This document shows positions 58,543 to 64,000 of a DNA stretch of 64,000 nucleotides, in pieces. Location: NCBI RefSeq assembly GCF_014489635.1, contig NZ_CP060828.1, positions 8,358,001 to 8,422,000 of the forward strand, given 5' to 3'. Source of the stretch: Streptomyces roseirectus. Its GTDB lineage: Bacteria > Actinomycetota > Actinomycetes > Streptomycetales > Streptomycetaceae. A program made the translations under genes and the position numbers. How positions within the stretch are numbered: the first letter of the stretch is position 1; every line of letters begins with the position of its first letter. The notes below the pieces were generated by a model. That model saw only the letters and a program-made list of their open reading frames with translations, had not been told where the DNA came from and ran no database searches.

Positions 58543-59529
58543 GTGTCCCGACCCCGCATCGCCCTGATCGCCGACCCCACGTCGCCCGAAGGCTGCCGGG
58601 AATACCTCGCCGAGGCGGCCGAACTGCTCACCGGCACCCCGCCCGTCCGCATCGACTCCCGGCACTTCGAGCGGGGCGGCGGCGGACGGGGCGTACGCGA
58701 CGGCGACCGGTTACGCCTCCAGGTCCCGCAGGAGGACCTGGACCTGGTCCCCGACGTCGTCGTCCTCTACGAGATCCCGCCGCACCGACGCGCCGCCCTC
58801 GCCGACTTCCAGCTCCTGCTGGAACGCTGCGGCACGGTCACCCTGGGCACCGGCCCCGACGCCTGGCGCACGGCGACGGAGAAGAACCTCACGGTGGAGC
58901 GCTTCCGGCGCGACGGCATCGCCCAGATGGAGACGGCCGTCCTGTCCCGCCCGACCGCCGCCGAGGCCCGGGACGCCTTCGAGCGCCTGGGCGGCGACAC
59001 CTGGGCCCGCCCGGTCGTCGGCACCGGCGGCAACGACACCTTCCACGTCACGACCCCGGACCGGCTCGCGGAGGCCGTCGCCTACTATGCGGGCCTGGAC
59101 ACCGACTGGCTGCTGTCGAAGGACGCCGGGAACGTCACCGCCGACGGGCAGCGCCACCAGTTCCGCGTCTTCGTCCTCGGCGGCCGGATCGTGCACGCCC
59201 GTGAACACCTCCAGCCCGAGGACGACACCCCCTGCAACACCTGCCAGGGCGCGACGCCGGTCCACCTGGGCCCGCATGGCCTGCCGCCCCGCCTCGCCGA
59301 ACTGGCGATCGCCGCGACGGCGTCCGTGGGCCTGCCGTTCGCCGGGGTGGACCTGGCGGTCGAGAACGGCGGCGTCGTCTTCGAGGTGAACGTGCAGCCC
59401 GCCTTCGTGGACGGCGAACTCCCGCTGGTGGCCGTCCCGTACATCGAGGCCCACCTCGAAGCCCTCGAACTGGCGGGCGGCGCACGGCCGTTGCAGCTCA
59501 GGCGGGGAGACAGGCTCCCGTCCCGGTGA
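58543..59529 (+). CDS. RimK-like ATP-grasp ligase
   Basis: This 328-residue protein has an N-terminal domain (RPRIALIADPTSPEGCREYL) and an ATP-grasp fold of the RimK type: ARPVVGTGGNDTFHVTT near residue 170, DWLLSKDAGNVTADGQRHQF then RVFVLGGRIVHAREH, and the metal-binding AGVDLAVENGGVVFEVNVQP with Glu and Asn. A Cys pair (PCNTCQGATPVHL) replaces the usual RSNxxRGG-like segment. Such enzymes form amide bonds to carboxylates or make RiPP crosslinks. Substrate unknown. The GTG at 58543 has AGGAGG 5 nt upstream. Confidence 0.82.
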   Translation: MSRPRIALIADPTSPEGCREYLAEAAELLTGTPPVRIDSRHFERGGGGRGVRDGDRLRLQVPQEDLDLVPDVVVLYEIPPHRRAALADFQLLLERCGTVTLGTGPDAWRTATEKNLTVERFRRDGIAQMETAVLSRPTAAEARDAFERLGGDTWARPVVGTGGNDTFHVTTPDRLAEAVAYYAGLDTDWLLSKDAGNVTADGQRHQFRVFVLGGRIVHAREHLQPEDDTPCNTCQGATPVHLGPHGLPPRLAELAIAATASVGLPFAGVDLAVENGGVVFEVNVQPAFVDGELPLVAVPYIEAHLEALELAGGARPLQLRRGDRLPSR

Positions 59530-59641
59530 CGTGACATGACGGCCGGAGCACCCGACCGACGTGCTCCGCCCCGACCGTCACCGGGACGGGGTCCAACAGT
59601 CCCGACACGCCGGGCCGTTGGACCACAGGAGGACAGAAAGC

Positions 59642-59679
59642 GGCGGCGCGGCCGGGGATTCCACCCCGGCCGCGCCGCC
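59642..59679. terminator. Perfect 16-bp inverted-repeat terminator
   Basis: Arms 59642-59657 and 59664-59679 (GGCGGCGCGGCCGGGG and its complement) with a 6-nt loop ATTCCA, followed by TTGCGTGTCTG on the plus strand. It lies about 110 nt after the ATP-grasp stop and about 20 nt beyond the end of the small minus-strand ORF, so it could serve both. Confidence 0.8.
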
Positions 59680-59698
59680 TTGCGTGTCTGCTCCGAGC

Positions 59699-59794
59699 TC
59701 AGTAGGGAAGCGTGCGCCCCGACGGGGTCCGCAGGTCCTGCGGCTCCGGTCGGCGGGGGCCACGGGGATGCCTGTTCAACTGGATCCTCTTCAC
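59699..59794 (-). CDS. Possible 31-residue peptide
   Basis: On the minus strand a GTG at 59794 with GGAGG 6 nt upstream opens a 31-residue frame that begins MKRIQLNRHPRGPRRPEP and ends SGRTLPY. The upstream frame is closed by a TGA (about 96 nt earlier) and no other start lies between. The peptide is basic and Pro/Arg-rich. It ends about 20 nt before a strong bidirectional-looking terminator and faces the ATP-grasp gene. It may be a real small protein or a precursor peptide; coding potential at this length is weak evidence. Confidence 0.35.
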   Translation of the reverse strand: MKRIQLNRHPRGPRRPEPQDLRTPSGRTLPY

Positions 59795-59963
59795 GTCCGC
59801 CTCCTCGTCCCCCGCAGCACGGGCCGTTCCCGACTGCCGTGCGCTCGGGCGTGTTGACCTTCTTGGGGCCGGTCATCCCCATCTCACGGCCGGAATATGC
59901 CGACCGGCCGCATCGAATCTCCGCAGGTCCCGACGGTGCACGGATGAGCCCGTGCCGCCTCTC

Positions 59964-60006
59964 TTGACGTGTACTTGGCCAAGTGGGTTTATGGGAGCGC
60001 TCCCAT
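59964..60006 (+). promoter_or_regulatory. Promoter with a CebR-type operator
   Basis: TTGACG (59964-59969), 17 nt and a weak -10 GTTTAT (59987-59992) overlap a perfect 16-bp palindrome ATGGGAGCGCTCCCAT (59991-60006). Its core TGGGAGCGCTCCCA is the exact consensus bound by the LacI-family repressor CebR in Streptomyces, which is released by cellobiose. The gene behind it encodes a secreted plant-polysaccharide hydrolase. Confidence 0.85.
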
Positions 60007-60056
60007 GTCACTGTCCCGCAGCCTGAACCTCTTGGCGCTCACTTACTGGAGCCGCA

Positions 60057-61721
60057 GTGAGAACAACAGCCGCAGCGAGAACAACCAGAGCCCTCTGCCG
60101 GAAAGTGCTGGCCGCCCTCCTCGGGGCGCTCCTGCTCGGCGCACTCGCCCCCGCAGCCGCCCAGGCGGCGACCGCGCCGGGCGTCAGGGCGACCGGCCTG
60201 CACATCAGCAACGGCCGCCTGCTGGAGTCCAATGGCAACGATTTCGTCATGCGCGGCGTCAACCACGCCCACACCTGGTACCCGACCCGCCTGAACCAGT
60301 CCCTCGCCGATATCAAGGCGTTCGGCGCCAACACCGTCCGCGTCGTCCTCGCCGACGGCCACCGCTGGACCGCCAACACCGCCTCCGACGTCGCGAACGT
60401 CATCGCCCAGTGCAAGGCCAACCGCGTCATCTGCGTCCTGGAGGTGCACGACACCACCGGCTACGGCGAGGAGGCCGCCGCCGGCACCCTCGACCAGGCC
60501 GCCGACTACTGGATCGGCCTCAAGAGCGTCCTCGCCGGACAAGAGGACTACATCGCCATCAACATCGGCAACGAGCCCTGGGGCAACACCAACCCCGACG
60601 GCTGGACCGCCCCCACCATCGCCGCCGTCAAGAAGCTCCGCGCGGCCGGATTCCAGCACCTCCTGATGGTCGACGCCCCCAACTGGGGCCAGGACTGGCA
60701 GGGCGTCATGCGCGCCAACGCCCAGTCCGTGTACGCCGCCGACACCACCGGCAACCTCATCTTCTCCATCCACATGTACAGCGTGTTCGACACGGCGGCC
60801 GAGATCACCGACTACCTGAACGCCTTCGTCGCAGCCAAACTCCCGCTCCTCATCGGCGAGTTCGGCGGCCCCGCCGACCAGTACGGCGACCCCGACGAGG
60901 ACACGATGATGGCCACCGCCCAGCAGCTCGAACTGGGCTACCTGGCGTGGAGTTGGAGCGGCAACACCGATCCGATCCTCGACCTCGCCCTCAACTTCGA
61001 CAAGAACAACCTGAGTTCCTGGGGTCAGCGGATCTTCAACGGCGCCAACGGCATCGTCAGCACCTCCAAGGAGGCGACGATCTTCGGCGGTGGTCCCGGC
61101 GGCGACACCCAGGCGCCGACCGCGCCCGGCACGCCCACGGCCTCCTCGGTGGCCGCCAACTCCGTGGCGCTGACCTGGGCCGCGTCCTCCGACAACGTTG
61201 GCGTGAGCGCTTACGACGTCGTCCGGGTGAACGGCGGCACGGAGACGGCAGCGGCCGCCTCCACCACCAACTCGGCGACCGTGTCCGGGCTCTCGCCGGC
61301 CACCGCGTACACGTTCGCGGTGTACGCGCGCGACGCCGCCGGCAACCGCTCCACCCGGTCCGGCACCGTGAACGTGACCACGGGCCCGCCCGCACCCGGC
61401 CAGTCCTGCTCCGTCGGCTACCGGGCGGTGGGGGAGTGGCAGGGCGGCTTCCAGGGCGAGATCGTCATCAGGAACACCGACACGACCGTCGTCAACGGCT
61501 GGACGCTCGGCTTCTCCTTCGCCGACGGGCAGACCATCAGCAACATGTGGGGCGGCACCGCCACCCAGTCCGCGGGCGCCGTCACCGTGAAGCCCGCCAA
61601 TTACACCGCCACCATCCCGGCCGCCGGGTCGGTGACCGTCGGGTTCATCGCGAACAAGGGCGCCACGAACAGCGCTCCGGCCTCGTTCACCCTCAACGGG
61701 ACGAGCTGCGCGAAGAGTTGA
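60057..61721 (+). CDS. Secreted GH5 beta-mannanase/cellulase with FnIII and CBM2
   Basis: This 554-residue secreted enzyme has a Sec signal (KVLAALLGALLLGALAPAAA, cleavage near residue 38), a GH5 catalytic domain (about 40-335), a fibronectin type III linker (about 345-430) and a C-terminal CBM2 (about 435-554, with flanking cysteines QSCSVGYRAV and NGTSCAKS). The acid/base Glu lies in AINIGNEPWGN and the nucleophile Glu in LLIGEFGGPADQ. The GH5 part looks most like endo-1,4-beta-mannosidases; cellulase activity is the alternative. The GTG at 60057 follows a CebR-type operator. Confidence 0.9.
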   Translation: MRTTAAARTTRALCRKVLAALLGALLLGALAPAAAQAATAPGVRATGLHISNGRLLESNGNDFVMRGVNHAHTWYPTRLNQSLADIKAFGANTVRVVLADGHRWTANTASDVANVIAQCKANRVICVLEVHDTTGYGEEAAAGTLDQAADYWIGLKSVLAGQEDYIAINIGNEPWGNTNPDGWTAPTIAAVKKLRAAGFQHLLMVDAPNWGQDWQGVMRANAQSVYAADTTGNLIFSIHMYSVFDTAAEITDYLNAFVAAKLPLLIGEFGGPADQYGDPDEDTMMATAQQLELGYLAWSWSGNTDPILDLALNFDKNNLSSWGQRIFNGANGIVSTSKEATIFGGGPGGDTQAPTAPGTPTASSVAANSVALTWAASSDNVGVSAYDVVRVNGGTETAAAASTTNSATVSGLSPATAYTFAVYARDAAGNRSTRSGTVNVTTGPPAPGQSCSVGYRAVGEWQGGFQGEIVIRNTDTTVVNGWTLGFSFADGQTISNMWGGTATQSAGAVTVKPANYTATIPAAGSVTVGFIANKGATNSAPASFTLNGTSCAKS

Positions 61722-61738
61722 CGGTCCGTCACAGACAG

Positions 61739-61763
61739 CCGGGGCGTGCGCGGCGCGCCCCGG
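61739..61763. terminator. Terminator between GH5 gene and sensor kinase
   Basis: CCGGGGCG (61739-61746) pairs with CGCCCCGG (61756-61763) around a 9-nt loop in the 48-nt gap between two convergent genes. It probably ends both transcripts. Confidence 0.65.
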
Positions 61764-61769
61764 CCCCCG

Positions 61770-64000
61770 TCAGTCCTTCGTGGGTGCCTTGGCGGGCGCT
61801 TTGGCGGGTGCCTTCTTCTTCCGCCGGCGCGCCAGCAGTTGAGGACGCTCCACCTGCTCGACCTTCTCCGCCGGGTCCGCCGGCGTGTGGTCGCTCCACG
61901 ACTCGTACGCCGAGAACGGGTCCGCCACGGCCCCCCGCGCCGTGTCCGTGCGGCGCAGGGTCAGCGTGTCGGAGTCCGGGAGAGCCTGGTCGGTGACCGT
62001 CGCCGGGAGCAGCACGAGGGACGTCGTGCCGGACCGGGCGGCGGAAGGCCGCAGTTGGACCCGCACGCCGTGGCGGTGGGCGAGGCGGCTGACGACGAAG
62101 AGGCCCATGCGCTGGGAGGCGGTCTCGTCCGGCGCCGGGGGATCGGCGAGCTTGCGGTTGATCGTGGCGAAGTCCTCGGGGCGCAGCCCGATGCCCTGGT
62201 CGTGGATCTCGACCATGACACCGCCGTCCGGGAGCCGTGTCGCCAGCACCCGCACCGGCGCCTTGGGCGAGGAGAACGACGTGGCGTTCTCCAGGAGTTC
62301 GGCCAGCAGGTGGACCAGGTCGGTGACGGCCGGGCCGCCGATCCCGACGTCCGGGATGCCCGCCAGCTCGATCCGCTCGTAGCTCTCCACCTCGGAGCAG
62401 GCCGCGCGCACCACGTCGACCAGGGGCAGCGGCCGGTCCCACTGCTGGGAGGGCCGGTCGCCGCCGAGGACGAGCAGGTTCTCGCCGTTGCGCCGCACCC
62501 GCGTGGCGAGGTGGTCGAGCCGGAACAGGTTCTCCAGCTGCTGCGGGTCGGTCTCGTGGTCCTCCAACTCGCCGATCAGGGCGAGCTGGCGCTCCACGAG
62601 CGACTGGTTGCGCTGCGACAGGTTGGTGAAGATGGCGCTGACCTGCCCGCGCAACCGGGCCTGGACGGCGGCGAGATGGGCCGCCTCGCGGTGCACGTGG
62701 TCGAAGGCGCGGGCCACTTCGCCGATCTCGTCCGTGGAGGTGATCGGGATCGGCGCCACCCGGGGGTCCACAGTGTGCGGGTCGTTGCGCGACAACTGGT
62801 CGAGGAGCGCGGGCAGTTGGCGTTCGGCGATGTCGATGGCGGACGCGCTCAGGCTGCGCATGCCACGGCTCGTGAGGCGCGCCATCCAGGCCGCGAACAC
62901 GAACGCGAGGAGGATCGCCGCCAGCACCAGCGCGCCCGTGAGGATCGCGTCGTCGCGCGAACTGTCCGCGATCGCCATGGAGTTGGCGAGCGCGCTGTCC
63001 ACCAGCTGCACCTGGACGCTGCGGTAGGCGTCGAAGCCGAGCGTGGACGACGCGAAGAACGACTCGGCGGTGATGCCCTCCCGCGCGAGTTCGTCCGCGC
63101 TCGCCCCCGAGGAGATCCGCTCGATCATCGTGGCGATCGTCGGTGGCGGCACATAGGCGCGCCCCGCCGCCTTCGCCTCGGCGGCGGCCTGGGCGTTGCG
63201 CTCCTGACCGCGCGCCTGCGCCGTCGCGAGCGCCTGCTGGAGGCGGGTCGTGTCGTCGGGGGTGCCGGCCGCCGCGTACTCCCGCAGCGCGACCTGTTCG
63301 AGATAGGCGTACGACCTGAACGCCGTGAGCTGGGCGGCGAGTTCACCCCGGCCGAGCTTGCCCCGGTCGCCGACCAGGAGGTGGGTGCCGATGGACCGGA
63401 TCAGCGACTCGGCGGCCTGCGTGAGGGAGATCGCGTACAGGGAGCGGCCGAAGCTCGACTGGTTGGAGCGGCCGTACCCCAGCTCGTTGGACATCTCCAT
63501 CAGCGGGTGCTGGACGGCGTAGTAGCTCTCCTCGGTCTGCACGCCGAACGTCCGCTCGGTGAAGGCGGCGGCCCGCACCTTCGGCAACTGCCGCTCCCCG
63601 GCCCGCACCAGCGCGACCCGGCGTATCAACCGGTCCTCCTGCGGCATCCGTTCGACCGCCTCGGTGAACGCCTTCGCGTCGGCGTCGGTGACCTGGCGCG
63701 CCTGGACGACGACCGGTGCGTCCCGCTCGCCGTTCAGCAGCGGCACGACGGACACGTCCCGCTCGTTGATCGCGTCGCTGGCGTACTGGCTCGCGGCGCG
63801 CACGAGTTCGGCCACCCGGACCGCGTCGTCGGCGTCCCGCCACGTCTGGAGGGAGGCGTTGACGCGGATGGAGCCGAGCACCAGGGTCACGAGCACCGGG
63901 AGCAGCAGCGCGGCCCGAAGCCGCCTGGCCACAGGCCAGTTGCGGGTGAGGGATCTGCTCCGGGGCTCGGTCCCCGGCGCGTCTGCTGCGGTGTTCGGCA
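61770..64000 (-). CDS. CvnA-like nitrate/nitrite-sensing-domain sensor kinase, N-terminus cut by window edge
   Basis: At least 743 residues are visible; the frame stays open to the window edge (RSLTRNWPVARRLRAALLLP upstream of an internal GTG at 63932), so the true start is outside. After a first transmembrane helix comes a large extracellular nitrate/nitrite-sensing-like domain, a second helix (ILTGALVLAAILLAFVFAAW), a HAMP-like linker and an HATPase (LVHLLAELLENATSFSSPKA, MVEIHDQGIGLRPEDFATIN). The tail is basic with APAKAPAKAP repeats. This is the CvnA type of the Streptomyces conservons, but the following genes cvnB, cvnC and cvnD are absent: the next gene is the convergent GH5 gene. Confidence 0.88.
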   Translation of the reverse strand, partial: PNTAADAPGTEPRSRSLTRNWPVARRLRAALLLPVLVTLVLGSIRVNASLQTWRDADDAVRVAELVRAASQYASDAINERDVSVVPLLNGERDAPVVVQARQVTDADAKAFTEAVERMPQEDRLIRRVALVRAGERQLPKVRAAAFTERTFGVQTEESYYAVQHPLMEMSNELGYGRSNQSSFGRSLYAISLTQAAESLIRSIGTHLLVGDRGKLGRGELAAQLTAFRSYAYLEQVALREYAAAGTPDDTTRLQQALATAQARGQERNAQAAAEAKAAGRAYVPPPTIATMIERISSGASADELAREGITAESFFASSTLGFDAYRSVQVQLVDSALANSMAIADSSRDDAILTGALVLAAILLAFVFAAWMARLTSRGMRSLSASAIDIAERQLPALLDQLSRNDPHTVDPRVAPIPITSTDEIGEVARAFDHVHREAAHLAAVQARLRGQVSAIFTNLSQRNQSLVERQLALIGELEDHETDPQQLENLFRLDHLATRVRRNGENLLVLGGDRPSQQWDRPLPLVDVVRAACSEVESYERIELAGIPDVGIGGPAVTDLVHLLAELLENATSFSSPKAPVRVLATRLPDGGVMVEIHDQGIGLRPEDFATINRKLADPPAPDETASQRMGLFVVSRLAHRHGVRVQLRPSAARSGTTSLVLLPATVTDQALPDSDTLTLRRTDTARGAVADPFSAYESWSDHTPADPAEKVEQVERPQLLARRRKKKAPAKAPAKAPTKD

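Overview
The window is high-GC actinobacterial DNA and almost certainly Streptomyces. The evidence is a complete Streptomyces-type gas vesicle cluster in the order gvpO-A-F-G-Y-Z-J-L-S-K, a WhiB-family protein, a LAL-type LuxR regulator, an F420-dependent LLM oxidoreductase, an exact CebR-type operator before a secreted glycosidase, a conservon-type sensor kinase, and frequent GTG starts with 4-nt stop/start overlaps. No rRNA, tRNA, CRISPR array, insertion sequence or prophage was seen.

Layout. 1-2.6 kb: catalase-like protein (cut by the window edge), DyP peroxidase and a companion protein. 2.9-10.9 kb: PoxB-like ThDP enzyme, large FAD/Fe-S oxidoreductase, F420 oxidoreductase, membrane protein, STAS-ANTAR protein, winged-helix regulator. 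11-14.8 kb: a six-gene cation/proton antiporter operon whose domain order matches the Mbh/Mrp module, with two fused genes. 14.7-16 kb: Ppx/GppA phosphatase and a small hydrophobic protein. 16-21 kb: gas vesicle operon. 21-25.5 kb: LigD-type polymerase, NDH-2-like flavoprotein, holin-like membrane protein, hemerythrin. 25.7-35.6 kb: a probable biosynthetic cluster with the four preQ0 genes (queD, queE, folE, queC), two glycosyltransferases, two methyltransferases and a LAL regulator. 35.8-42 kb: stress genes (DJ-1-like protein, transketolase, WhiB, large catalase). 42-53 kb: ordinary accessory metabolism and regulators (VOC proteins, ALDH, two TetR, SDR, Rieske, LysR, M20 peptidase, MFS). 53-60 kb: AlkZ-like protein, multi-domain SpoIIE phosphatase, RpiB-like isomerase, ATP-grasp ligase and a possible 31-residue peptide. 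60-64 kb: secreted GH5-FnIII-CBM2 enzyme under a CebR box, and an orphan CvnA-like kinase that runs off the right edge.

How it fits together. Eight start regions carry a GNNT-N15-GGGTAC/T type promoter, the reported form for the Streptomyces sigma-B family. The genes behind them are mostly oxidative or osmotic stress functions, so much of the left and middle of the window looks like a sigma-B-type stress regulon. In three cases the -10 box lies exactly 9 nt before the ATG, which predicts leaderless or nearly leaderless mRNAs. The most interesting system is the deazapurine cluster. It has everything needed to make preQ0 but no queF, and it adds glycosyl- and methyltransferases, which suggests a glycosylated pyrrolopyrimidine natural product. 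Its queE gene is interrupted by an apparent 8-bp insertion that exactly complements a sequence 13 nt downstream, so the pathway may be broken, or may depend on an internal start or frameshifting.
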